In this document: positions 33,267 through 46,300 of the stretch, piece by piece
Layout: every line of letters begins with the position of its first letter
Position numbering within the stretch: the stretch's first letter is position 1
NCBI RefSeq assembly: GCF_047675955.1
Contig: NW_027328092.1
Span: 744,001 to 808,000, forward strand
From: Chlorocebus sabaeus
Taxonomy: Eukaryota; Chordata; Mammalia; Primates; Cercopithecidae
Direction of reading: 5' to 3'
DNA length: 64,000 nt
Position numbers and translations under genes: made by a program
Notes under the pieces: model-generated
What the model saw: only the letters and a program-made list of their open reading frames with translations
Told to the model about the DNA's origin: nothing
The model's database searches: none

Positions 33267-35667
33267 TCATCTCACAGTGTTACAGCTTTGCCCTCAAGAA
33301 GCCTTTCGCGAAGACACTTCTTGTGGAATTTGCAAAGTGATATTTGGAAGCCCATAGAGGGCTATGGTGAAAAAGGAAATATCTTTTGTTAAAAACTGAA
33401 AGAGGCTTTCTGAGAAACTGCTCTGTGTTCTATTAATTCATCTCACAGAGTTACTGCTTTCCCAGAAAGAAGCCATTCTCTAAGATTCTTCTTGTGGATT
33501 TTTCAAAGTGATATTGGAAGCCCATAGAGGGCTATGGTGAAAAAGGGAATATCTTCCGTTAAAAACTGGAAAGAATCTTTCTGAGAAACTACTTCGTGTT
33601 CTGTTAATTCATCTCACAGAGTTACAGCTTTCCCCTCAAGAAGCCTTTCGCTAAGACTGTTCTTCTGGAATTTTGAAAGTGATATTTGGAATCCCATAGA
33701 GGGCTATGGTGAAAAAGGAAAGATCTTCCGTTAAAAACTGGAAAGAACCTTTCTGAGAAATTGCTTTGTGTTCTTTTAATTCATCTCACAGAGTTACTGC
33801 GTTCCTCTCAAGAAGCCTTTCGCTAAGACTGTTCTTGTGGAATTTGCAAAGTGATATTTGGAAGCCCATATAGGGTTATGGTGAAAAAGGAAATATCTTC
33901 CGTTAAAAACTGGAAAGAAGCATTCTGAGAAACTGCTTTGTGTTCTCTTAGTTCATCTCACAGAGTTACAGCTTGCCCCTCTAGAAGCCTTTCGCTAAGA
34001 CTGTTCTTGTGGAATTTGCAAAGTGACATTTGGAAGCCCATAGTGGGCTATGGTGAAAAAGGAAATATCCTAAGATAAAAACTGAAAAGAAGCTTTCTGA
34101 GAAACTGCCTTGTGTTCTGTTAATTCATCTCACAGGGTTACAGCTTTCTCCACAAGAAGCCTTTCGCTAAGACTGTTCTTGTGGAATTTCAAAGTGATAT
34201 TTGTAAAGCCATAGAAGGATATGATGAAAAAGGAAATATCTTCTGTTAAAAACTGGAAAGAAGCTTTCTGAGAAACTGCTTTGTGTTCTGTTAATTCATC
34301 TCACAGAGATACAGCTTTCTCCTCAAGAAGTTTTCGCTAAGACTGTGCTTCTGGAATTTGGAAAGTGATATTTGGAAGCCCATAGAGGGCTACGGTGAAA
34401 AAGGAAATAACTTCCGTTAAAAAACAGGAAAGAAGCTTTCTGAGAAACTGCTTTGTGTTCTGCTAATTCATCTCAAGAGTTACAGCTTTCCCCTCAAGCA
34501 GTCTTTCGCTAAGACTGTTCTTGGGGAATTTGCAAAGTGATATTTGGAAGCCCATAGAGGGCTATGGTGAAAAAGGAAATATCCTAAGATAAAAACTGGG
34601 AAGAATCTTTCTGAGAAATTGCTTTGTGTTCTGTTAATTCATCTCACAGAGTTACTGCATTCGCCTCAAGAAGCCTTTCGCTAAGACTGTTCTTGTGGAA
34701 TTTGAAAAGTGATATTTGGAAGCCCATAGAGGGTTATGGTGAAAAAGGAAAATCTTCCCTTAAAAACTGGAAAGAAGCTTCCTGAGAAACTGCTTTGTGT
34801 TCGGTTAATTCAACTCACAGTTACTGCTTTCTCCTCAAAAAGCCTTTCGCTAACACTGTTCTTATGCAATTTGCAAAGTGATATTTGGAAGCCCTTAGAG
34901 GGTTAAGGTGAAAAAGGAAATATCTACCGTTAAAAACTGTAAAGAAGCTTTCTGAGAAACTGCTCTGTGTTCTGTTAATTCATCTCACAGTGTTACAGCA
35001 TTCCCTTCAGGAAGCCTTTCGCTAAGTCTGTTCTTGTGGAATATTCAAGGTGATATCTGGAAGCCCATAGAGTGCTATGGTGAAAAAGGAAATATCTTCC
35101 GTTAAAAACTGGAAAGAAGCTTTCTGAGAAACTGCTCTGTGTTCTGTTAATTCATCTCACAGAGTTACAGCTTTCCCCTCAAGAAGCCTTTCGCTAAGAC
35201 TGTTCTTGTGAAATTTGCACATTGATATCTGGAAGTCCATACAGGGCTACGGTGTAAAAGGAAATATTTTCCGATAAAAACTGGAAGGAAGCTTTATGAG
35301 AAACTGCTTTGTGTCCTGTTAATTCATCTCACAGAGTTACAGCCTTCCCTTCAAGATGCCTTTCGCTAAGACTCTTCTTGTGGAATTGGCAAAGTGTTAT
35401 TTGGAAGCCCGTAGAGGTCCACGGTGAAAAAGGAAATATCTTCCTTTAAAAACTGGAAAGAAGCTTTCTGAGAAACTGCTTTGTGTTCTGTTAATTCATC
35501 TCACAGAGTCACTGCTTTCACCTCAAGAATCCTTTCGCTGAGACTCTTCATGTGGAAATTTCATAGTGATATTTTCAAGCCCATAGAGGGCTAAGGTGAA
35601 AAAGGAAATATCCTAAGATAAAAACTGAAAAGAAGCATTCTGAGAAACTACTTTGTGTTCTGTTAAT
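33267..35667 (+). repeat. HOR unit 14, 14-mer
   Basis: 2401 bp. m8h at 34468-34638. CTTCGTG at m2/m3, GGAAATATCTACC in m12, TCCACGG in m15. Private: AATATTTTCCG in m14. Confidence 0.94.
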
Positions 35668-38068
35668 TCATCTCACAGTGTTACAGCTTTGCCCTCAAGA
35701 AGCCTTTCGCGAAGACACTTCTTGTGGAATTTGCAAAGTGATATTTGGAAGCCCATAGAGGGCTATGGTGAAAAAGGAAATATCTTTTGTTAAAAACTGA
35801 AAGAGGCTTTCTGAGAAACTGCTCTGTGTTCTATTAATTCATCTCACAGAGTTACTGCTTTCCCAGAAAGAAGCCATTCTCTAAGATTCTTCTTGTGGAT
35901 TTTTCAAAGTGATATTGGAAGCCCATAGAGGGCTATGGTGAAAAAGGGAATATCTTCCGTTAAAAACTGGAAAGAATCTTTCTGAGAAACTACTTCGTGT
36001 TCTGTTAATTCATCTCACAGAGTTACAGCTTTCCCCTCAAGAAGCCTTTCGCTAAGACTGTTCTTCTGGAATTTTGAAAGTGATATTTGGAATCCCATAG
36101 AGGGCTACGGTGAAAAAGGAAAGATCTTCCGTTAAAAACTGGAAAGATCCTTTCTGAGAAATTGCTTTGTGTTCTTTTAATTCATCTCACAGAGTTACTG
36201 CGTTCCTCTCAAGAAGCCTTTCGCTAAGACTGTTCTTGTGGAATTTGCAAAGTGATATTTGGAAGCCCATATAGGGTTATGGTGAAAAAGGAAATATCTT
36301 CCGTTAAAAACTGGAAAGAAGCATTCTGAGAAACTGCTTTGTGTTCTCTTAGTTCATCTCACAGAGTTACAGCTTGCCCCTCTAGAAGCCTTTCGCTAAG
36401 ACTGTTCTTGTGGAATTTGCAAAGTGACATTTGGAAGCCCATAGTGGGCTATGGTGAAAAAGGAAATATCCTAAGATAAAAACTGAAAAGAAGCTTTCTG
36501 AGAAACTGCCTTGTGTTCTGTTAATTCATCTCACAGGGTTACAGCTTTCTCCACAAGAAGCCTTTCGCTAAGACTGTTCTTGTGGAATTTCAAAGTGATA
36601 TTTGTAAAGCCATAGAAGGATATGATGAAAAAGGAAATATCTTCTGTTAAAAACTGGAAAGAAGCTTTCTGAGAAACTGCTTTGTGTTCTGTTAATTCAT
36701 CTCACAGAGATACAGCTTTCTCCTCAAGAAGTTTTCGCTAAGACTGTGCTTCTGGAATTTGGAAAGTGATATTTGGAAGCCCATAGAGGGCTACGGTGAA
36801 AAAGGAAATAACTTCCGTTAAAAAACAGGAAAGAAGCTTTCTGAGAAACTGCTTTGTGTTCTGCTAATTCATCGCAAGAGTTACAGCTTTCCCCTCAAGC
36901 AGTCTTTCGCTAAGACTGTTCTTGGGGAATTTGCAAAGTGATATTTGGAAGCCCATAGAGGGCTATGGTGAAAAAGGAAATATCCTAAGATAAAAACTGG
37001 GAAGAATCTTTCTGAGAAATTGCTTTGTGTTCTGTTAATTCATCTCACAGAGTTACTGCATTCGCCTCAAGAAGCCTTTCGCTAAGACTGTTCTTGTGGA
37101 ATTTGAAAAGTGATATTTGGAAGCCCATAGAGGGTTATGGTGAAAAAGGAAAATCTTCCCTTAAAAACTGGAAAGAAGCTTCCTGAGAAACTGCTTTGTG
37201 TTCGGTTAATTCAACTCACAGTTACTGCTTTCTCCTCAAAAAGCCTTTCGCTAACACTGTTCTTATGCAATTTGCAAAGTGATATTTGGAAGCCCTTAGA
37301 GGGTTAAGGTGAAAAAGAACATATCTACCGTTAAAAACTGTAAAGAAGCTTTCTGAGAAACTGCTCTGTGTTCTGTTAATTCATCTCACAGTGTTACAGC
37401 ATTCCCTTCAGGAAGCCTTTCGCTAAGTCTGTTCTTGTGGAATATTCAAGGTGATATCTGGAAGCCCATAGAGTGCTATGGTGAAAAAGGAAATATCTTC
37501 CGTTAAAAACTGGAAAGAAGCTTTCTGAGAAACTGCTCTGTGTTCTGTTAATTCATCTCACAGAGTTACAGCTTTCCCCTCAAGAAGCCTTTCGCTAAGA
37601 CTGTTCTTGTGAAATTTGCACATTGATATCTGGAAGTCCATACAGGGCTACGGTGTAAAAGGAAATATCTTCCGATAAAAACTGGAAGGAAGCTTTATGA
37701 GAAACTGCTTTGTGCCCTGTTAATTCATCTCACAGAGTTACAGCCTTCCCTTCAAGATGCCTTTCGCTAAGACTCTTCTTGTGGAATTGGCAAAGTGTTA
37801 TTTGGAAGCCCGTAGAGGTCTACGGTGACAAAGGAAATATCTTCCTTTAAAAACTGGAAAGAAGCTTTCTGAGAAACTGCTTTGTGTTCTGTTAATTCAT
37901 CTCACAGAGTCACTGCTTTCACCTCAAGAATCCTTTCGCTGAGACTCTTCATGTGGAAATTTCATAGTGATATTTTCAAGCCCATAGAGGGCTAAGGTGA
38001 AAAAGGAAATATCCTAAGATAAAAACTGAAAAGAAGCATTCTGAGAAACTACTTTGTGTTCTGTTAAT
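35668..38068 (+). repeat. HOR unit 15, 14-mer
   Basis: 2401 bp. m8h at 36869-37039. Carries TGCCCTG at m14/m15 and TCTACGG in m15, and GAACATATC in m12, all shared with the 16-mers downstream. Private: GGCTACGGTG and GGAAAGATCC in m3, CATCGCAAG in m8, GGTGACAAAGG in m15. Confidence 0.94.
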
Positions 38069-40812
38069 TCATCTCACAGTGTTACAGCTTTGCCCTCAAG
38101 AAGCCTTTCGCGAAGACACTTCTTGTGGAATTTGCAAAGTGATATTTGGAAGCCCATAGAGGGCTATGGTGAAAAAGGAAATATCTTTTGTTAAAAACTG
38201 AAAGAGGCTTTCTGAGAAACTGCTCTGTGTTCTATTAATTCATCTCACAGAGTTACTGCTTTCCCAGAAAGAAGCCATTCTCTAAGATTCTTCTTGTGGA
38301 TTTTTCAAAGTGATATTGGAAGCCCATAGAGGGCTATGGTGAAAAAGGGAATATCTTCCGTTAAAAACTGGAAAGAATCTTTCTGAGAAACTACTTTGTG
38401 TTCTGTTAATTCATCTCACAGAGTTACAGCTTTCCCCTCAAGAAGCCTTTCGCTAAGACTGTTCTTCTGGAATTTTGAAAGTGATATTTGGAATCCCATA
38501 GAGGGCTATGGTGAAAAAGGAAAGATCTTCCGTTAAAAACTGGAAAGAACCTTTCTGAGAAATTGCTTTGTGTTCTTTTAATTCATCTCACAGAGTTACT
38601 GCGTTCCTCTCAAGAAGCCTTTCGCTAAGACTGTTCTTGTGGAATTTGCAAAGTGATATTTGGAAGCCCATATAGGGTTATGGTGAAAAAGGAAATATCT
38701 TCCGTTAAAAACTGGAAAGAAGCATTCTGAGAAACTGCTTTGTGTTCTCTTAGTTCATCTCACAGAGTTACAGCTTGCCCCTCTAGAAGCCTTTCGCTAA
38801 GACTGTTCTTGTGGAATTTGCAAAGTGACATTTGGAAGCCCATATTGGGCTATGGTGAAAAAGGAAATATCCTAAGATAAAAACTGAAAAGAAGCTTTCT
38901 GAGAAACTGCCTTGTGTTCTGTTAATTCATCTCACAGGGTTACAGCTTTCTCCACAAGAAGCCTTTCGCTAAGACTGTTCTTGTGGAATTTCAAAGTGAT
39001 ATTTGTAAAGCCATAGAAGGATATGATGAAAAAGGAAATATCTTCTGTTAAAAACTGGAAAGAAGCTTTCTGAGAAACTGCTTTGTGTTCTGTTAATTCA
39101 TCTCACAGAGATACAGCTTTCTCCTCAAGAAGTTTTCGCTAAGACTGTGCTTCTGGAATTTGGAAAGTGATATTTGGAAGCCCATAGAGGGCTACGGTGA
39201 AAAAGGAAATAACTTCCGTTAAAAAACAGGAAAGAAGCTTTCTGAGAAACTGCTTTGTGTTCTGCTAATTCATCTCAAGAGTTACAGCTTTCCCCTCAAG
39301 CAGTCTTTCGCTAAGACTGTTCTTGGGGAATTTGCAAAGTGATATTTGGAAGCCCATAGAGGGCTATGGTGAAAAAAGAAGTATCTTCCGTTAAAAAGTG
39401 GAAAGAATCTTTCTGAGAATCTGCTTTGTGTTCTGTTAATTCATCTCACAGTGTTACAAATCTCTCCTCACGTAACCTTTAGCTAAGGCTGATCTTGTGG
39501 AATTTGGAAAGTGATATTTGGAAGCCCATAGGGGGCTATGGTGAAAAAGGAAGTATCTTCCGTTAAAATCTGGAAGAAGATTTCTGAGAAACTACTTTGT
39601 GTTCTGTTAATTCATCTCAGAGACTTACATCTTTCCCCTCATGAAGCCTTTCCCTAAGACTCTTCTTGTGGAATTTGCAAAGTGATATTTCGAAGCCCAC
39701 AGAGGGCTATGGTGAAAAAGGAGATATCCTAAGATAAAAACTGAAGAGAAACTTTCTGAGAAACTGCTCTGTATTCTCTTAATTCATCTCACAGAGTTAC
39801 TGCGTTCCCCTCAAGAAGCCTTTCGCTAAGACTGTTCTTGTGGAATTTGAAAAGTGATATTTGGAAGCCCATAGAGGGTTATGGTGAAAAAGGAAAATCT
39901 TCCCTTAAAAACTGGAAAGAAGCTTCCTGAGAAACTGCTTTGTGTTCGGTTATTTCAACTCACAGTTACTGCTTTCTCCTCAAAAAGCCTTTCGCTAACA
40001 CTGTTCTTATGCAATTTGCAAAGTGATATTTGTAAGCCCTTAGAGGGTTAAGGTGAAAAAGAACATATCTACCGTTAAAAACTGTAAAGAAGCTTTCTGA
40101 GAAACTGCTCTGTGTTCTGTTAATTCATCCCACAGTGTTACAGCATTCCCTTCAGGAAGCCTTTCGCTAAGTCTGTTCTTGTGGAATATTCAAGGTGATA
40201 TCTGGAAGCCCATAGAGTGCTATGGTGAAAAAGGAAATATCTTCCGTTAAAAACTGGAAAGAAGCTTTCTGAGAAACTGCTCTGTGTTCTGTTAATTCAT
40301 CTCACAGAGTTACAGCTTTCCCCTCAAGAAGCCTTTCGCTAAGACTGTTCTTGTGAAATTTGCACATTGATATCTGGAAGTCCATACAGGGCTACGGTGT
40401 AAAAGGAAATATCTTCCGATAAAAACTGGAAGGAAGCTTTATGAGAAACTGCTTTGTGCCCTGTTAATTCATCTCACAGAGTTACAGCCTTCCCTTCAAG
40501 ATGCCTTTCGCTAAGACTCTTCTTGTGGAATTGGCAAAGTGTTATTTGGAAGCCCGTAGAGGTCTACGGTGAAAAAGGAAATATCTTCCTTTAAAAACTG
40601 GAAAGAAGCTTTCTGAGAAACTGCTTTGTGTTCTGTTAATTCATCTCACAGAGTCACTGCTTTCACCTCAAGAATCCTTTCGCTGAGACTCTTCATGTGG
40701 AAATTTCATAGTGATATTTTCAAGCCCATAGAGGGCTAAGGTGAAAAAGGAAATATCCTAAGATAAAAACTGAAAAGAAGCATTCTGAGAAACTACTTTG
40801 TGTTCTGTTAAT
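38069..40812 (+). repeat. HOR unit 16, 16-mer
   Basis: 2744 bp, first of eight consecutive 16-mers. TTTGTAAGCCC and GAACATATC in m12, TGCCCTG at m14/m15. Private: CATATTGGGC in m5, CTCACGTAACC in m9, GTTATTTCAAC at m11/m12, CATCCCACAG at the m13 start. Confidence 0.94.
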
Positions 40813-43556
40813 TCATCTCACAGTGTTACAGCTTTGCCCTCAAGAAGCCTTTCGCGAAGACACTTCTTGTGGAATTTGCAAAGTGATATTTGGAAGCCCA
40901 TAGAGGGCTATGGTGAAAAAGGAAATATCTTTTGTTAAAAACTGAAAGAGGCTTTCTGAGAAACTGCTCTGTGTTCTATTAATTCATCTCACAGAGTTAC
41001 TGCTTTCCCAGAAAGAAGCCATTCTCTAAGATTCTTCTTGTGGATTTTTCAAAGTGATATTGGAAGCCCATAGAGGGCTATGGTGAAAAAGGGAATATCT
41101 TCCGTTAAAAACTGGAAAGAATCTTTCTGAGAAACTACTTCGTGTTCTGTTAATTCATCTCACAGAGTTACAGCTTTCCCCTCAAGAAGCCTTTCGCTAA
41201 GACTGTTCTTCTGGAATTTTGAAAGTGATATTTGGAATCCCATAGAGGGCTATGGTGAAAAAGGAAAGATCTTCCGTTAAAAACTGGAAAGAACCTTTCT
41301 GAGAAATTGCTTTGTGTTCTTTTAATTCATCTCACAGAGTTACTGCGTTCCTCTCAAGAAGCCTTTCGCTAAGACTGTTCTTGTGGAATTTGCAAAGTGA
41401 TATTTGGAAGCCCATATAGGGTTATGGTGAAAAAGGAAATATCTTCCGTTAAAAACTGGAAAGAAGCATTCTGAGAAACTGCTTTGTGTTCTCTTAGTTC
41501 ATCTCACAGAGTTACAGCTTGCCCCTCTAGAAGCCTTTCGCTAAGACTGTTCTTGTGGAATTTGCAAAGTGACATTTGGAAGCCCATAGTGGGCTATGGT
41601 GAAAAAGGAAATATCCTAAGATAAAAACTGAAAAGAAGCTTTCTGAGAAACTGCCTTGTGTTCTGTTAATTCATCTCACAGGGTTACAGCTTTCTCCACA
41701 AGAAGCCTTTCGCTAAGACTGTTCTTGTGGAATTTCAAAGTGATATTTGTAAAGCCATAGAAGGATATGATGAAAAAGGAAATATCTTCTGTTAAAAACT
41801 GGAAAGAAGCTTTCTGAGAAACTGCTTTGTGTTCTGTTAATTCATCTCACAGAGATACAGCTTTCTCCTCAAGAAGTTTTCGCTAAGACTGTGCTTCTGG
41901 AATTTGGAAAGTGATATTTGGAAGCCCATAGAGGGCTACGGTGAAAAAGGAAATAACTTCCGTTAAAAAACAGGAAAGAAGCTTTCTGAGAAACTGCTTT
42001 GTGTTCTGCTAATTCATCTCAAGAGTTACAGCTTTCCCCTCAAGCAGTCTTTCGCTAAGACTGTTCTTGGGGAATTTGCAAAGTGATATTTGGAAGCCCA
42101 TAGAGGGCTATGGTGAAAAAAGAAGTATCTTCCGTTAAAAAGTGGAAAGAATCTTTCTGAGAATCTGCTTTGTGTTCTGTTAATTCATCTCACAGTGTTA
42201 CAAATCTCTCCTCAAGTAACCTTTAGCTAAGGCTGATCTTGTGGAATTTGGAAAGTGATATTTGGAAGCCCATAGGGGGCTATGGTGAAAAAGGAAGTAT
42301 CTTCCGTTAAAATCTGGAAGAAGATTTCTGAGAAACTACTTTGTGTTCTGTTAATTCATCTCAGAGACTTACATCTTTCCCCTCATGAAGCCTTTCCCTA
42401 AGACTCTTCTTGTGGAATTTGCAAAGTGATATTTCGAAGCCCACAGAGGGCTATGGTGAAAAAGGAGATATCCTAAGATAAAAACTGAAGAGAAACTTTC
42501 TGAGAAACTGCTCTGTATTCTCTTAATTCATCTCACAGAGTTACTGCGTTCCCCTCAAGAAGCCTTTCGCTAAGACTGTTCTTGTGGAATTTGAAAAGTG
42601 ATATTTGGAAGCCCATAGAGGGTTATGGTGAAAAAGGAAAATCTTCCCTTAAAAACTGGAAAGAAGCTTCCTGAGAAACTGCTTTGTGTTCGGTTAATTC
42701 AACTCACAGTTACTGCTTTCTCCTCAAAAAGCCTTTCGCTAACACTGTTCTTATGCAATTTGCAAAGTGATATTTGTAAGCCCTTAGAGGGTTAAGGTGA
42801 AAAAGGACATATCTACCGTTAAAAACTGTAAAGAAGCTTTCTGAGAAACTGCTCTGTGTTCTGTTAATTCATCTCACAGTGTTACAGCATTCCCTTCAGG
42901 AAGCCTTTCGCTAAGTCTGTTCTTGTGGAATATTCAAGGTGATATCTGGAAGCCCATAGAGTGCTATGGTGAAAAAGGAAATATCTTCCGTTAAAAACTG
43001 GAAAGAAGCTTTCTGAGAAACTGCTCTGTGTTCTGTTAATTCATCTCACAGAGTTACAGCTTTCCCCTCAAGAAGCCTTTCGCTAAGACTGTTCTTGTGA
43101 AATTTGCACATTGATATCTGGAAGTCCATACAGGGCTACGGTGTAAAAGGAAATATCTTCCGATAAAAACTGGAAGGAAGCTTTATGAGAAACTGCTTTG
43201 TGCCCTGTTAATTCATCTCACAGAGTTACAGCCTTCCCTTCAAGATGCCTTTCGCTAAGACTCTTCTTGTGGAATTGGCAAAGTGTTATTTGGAAGCCCG
43301 TAGAGGTCTACGGTGAAAAAGGAAATATCTTCCTTTAAAAACTGGAAAGAAGCTTTCTGAGAAACTGCTTTGTGTTCTGTTAATTCATCTCACAGAGTCA
43401 CTGCTTTCACCTCAAGAATCCTTTCGCTGAGACTCTTCATGTGGAAATTTCATAGTGATATTTTCAAGCCCATAGAGGGCTAAGGTGAAAAAGGAAATAT
43501 CCTAAGATAAAAACTGAAAAGAAGCATTCTGAGAAACTACTTTGTGTTCTGTTAAT
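40813..43556 (+). repeat. HOR unit 17, 16-mer
   Basis: 2744 bp. TTTGTAAGCCC in m12, TGCCCTG at m14/m15, TCTACGG in m15, CTTCGTG at m2/m3. I noticed no private change. Confidence 0.94.
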
Positions 43557-46300
43557 TCATCTCACAGTGTTACAGCTTTGCCCTCAAGAAGCCTTTCGCG
43601 AAGACACTTCTTGTGGAATTTGCAAAGTGATATTTGGAAGCCCATAGAGGGCTATGGTGAAAAAGGAAATATCTTTTGTTAAAAACTGAAAGAGGCTTTC
43701 TGAGAAACTGCTCTGTGTTCTATTAATTCATCTCACAGAGTTACTGCTTTCCCAGAAAGAAGCCATTCTCTAAGATTCTTCTTGTGGATTTTTCAAAGTG
43801 ATATTGGAAGCCCATAGAGGGCTATGGTGAAAAAGGGAATATCTTCCGTTAAAAACTGGAAAGAATCTTTCTGAGAAACTACTTTGTGTTCTGTTAATTC
43901 ATCTCACAGAGTTACAGCTTTCCCCTCAAGAAGCCTTTCGCTAAGACTGTTCTTCTGGAATTTTGAAAGTGATATTTGGAATCCCATAGAGGGCTATGGT
44001 GAAAAAGGAAAGATCTTCCGTTAAAAACTGGAAAGAACCTTTCTGAGAAATTGCTTTGTGTTCTTTTAATTCATCTCACAGAGTTACTGCGTTCCTCTCA
44101 AGAAGCCTTTCGCTAAGACTGTTCTTGTGGAATTTGCAAAGTGATATTTGGAAGCCCATATAGGGTTATGGTGAAAAAGGAAATATCTTCCGTTAAAAAC
44201 TGGAAAGAAGCATTCTGAGAAACTGCTTTGTGTTCTCTTAGTTCATCTCACAGAGTTACAGCTTGCCCCTCTAGAAGCCTTTCGCTAAGACTGTTCTTGT
44301 GGAATTTGCAAAGTGACATTTGGAAGCCCATAGTGGGCTATGGTGAAAAAGGAAATATCCTAAGATAAAAACTGAAAAGAAGCTTTCTGAGAAACTGCCT
44401 TGTGTTCTGTTAATTCATCTCACAGGGTTACAGCTTTCTCCACAAGAAGCCTTTCGCTAAGACTGTTCTTGTGGAATTTCAAAGTGATATTTGTAAAGCC
44501 ATAGAAGGATATGATGAAAAAGGAAATATCTTCTGTTAAAAACTGGAAAGAAGCTTTCTGAGAAACTGCTTTGTGTTCTGTTAATTCATCTCACAGAGAT
44601 ACAGCTTTCTCCTCAAGAAGTTTTCGCTAAGACTGTGCTTCTGGAATTTGGAAAGTGATATTTGGAAGCCCATAGAGGGCTACGGTGAAAAAGGAAATAA
44701 CTTCCGTTAAAAAACAGGAAAGAAGCTTTCTGAGAAACTGCTTTGTGTTCTGCTAATTCATCTCAAGAGTTACAGCTTTCCCCTCAAGCAGTCTTTCGCT
44801 AAGACTGTTCTTGGGGAATTTGCAAAGTGATATTTGGAAGCCCATAGAGGGCTATGGTGAAAAAAGAAGTATCTTCCGTTAAAAAGTGGAAAGAATCTTT
44901 CTGAGAATCTGCTTTGTGTTCTGTTAATTCATCTCACAGTGTTACAAATCTCTCCTCAAGTAACCTTTAGCTAAAGCTGATCTTGTGGAATTTGGAAAGT
45001 GATATTTGGAAGCCCATAGGGGGCTATGGTGAAAAAGGAAGTATCTTCCGTTAAAATCTGGAAGAAGATTTCTGAGAAACTACTTTGTGTTCTGTTAATT
45101 CATCTCAGAGACTTACATCTTTCCCCTCATGAAGCCTTTCCCTAAGACTCTTCTTGTGGAATTTGCAAAGTGATATTTCGAAGCCCACAGAGGGCTATGG
45201 TGAAAAAGGAGATATCCTAAGATAAAAACTGAAGAGAAACTTTCTGAGAAACTGCTCTGTATTCTCTTAATTCATCTCACAGAGTTACTGCGTTCCCCTC
45301 AAGAAGCCTTTCGCTAAGACTGTTCTTGTGGAATTTGAAAAGTGATATTTGGAAGCCCATAGAGGGTTATGGTGAAAAAGGAAAATCTTCCCTTAAAAAC
45401 TGGAAAGAAGCTTCCTGAGAAACTGCTTTGTGTTCGGTTAATTCAACTCACAGTTACTGCTTTCTCCTCAAAAAGCCTTTCGCTAACACTGTTCTTATGC
45501 AATTTGCAAAGTGATATTTGTAAGCCCTTAGAGGGTTAAGGTGAAAAAGAACATATCTACCGTTAAAAACTGTAAAGAAGCTTTCTGAGAAACTGCTCTG
45601 TGTTCTGTTAATTCATCTCACAGTGTTACAGCATTCCCTTCAGGAAGCCTTTCGCTAAGTCTGTTCTTGTGGAATATTCAAGGTGATATCTGGAAGCCCA
45701 TAGAGTGCTATGGTGAAAAAGGAAATATCTTCCGTTAAAAACTGGAAAGAAGCTTTCTGAGAAACTGCTCTGTGTTCTGTTAATTCATCTCACAGAGTTA
45801 CAGCTTTCCCCTCAAGAAGCCTTTCGCTAAGACTGTTCTTGTGAAATTTGCACATTGATATCTGGAAGTCCATACAGGGCTACGGTGTAAAAGGAAATAT
45901 CTTCCGATAAAAACTGGAAGGAAGCTTTATGAGAAACTGCTTTGTGCCCTGTTAATTCATCTCACAGAGTTACAGCCTTCCCTTCAAGATGCCTTTCGCT
46001 AAGACTCTTCTTGTGGAATTGGCAAAGTGTTATTTGGAAGCCCGTAGAGGTCTACGGTGAAAAAGGAAATATCTTCCTTTAAAAACTGGAAAGAAGCTTT
46101 CTGAGAAACTGCTTTGTGTTCTGTTAATTCATCTCACAGAGTCACTGCTTTCACCTCAAGAATCCTTTCGCTGAGACTCTTCATGTGGAAATTTCATAGT
46201 GATATTTTCAAGCCCATAGAGGGCTAAGGTGAAAAAGGAAATATCCTAAGATAAAAACTGAAAAGAAGCATTCTGAGAAACTACTTTGTGTTCTGTTAAT
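43557..46300 (+). repeat. HOR unit 18, 16-mer
   Basis: 2744 bp. TTTGTAAGCCC with GAACATATC in m12, TGCCCTG at m14/m15, TCTACGG in m15; nearly the same haplotype as unit 16. Private: AGCTAAAGCTGATC in m9. Confidence 0.94.
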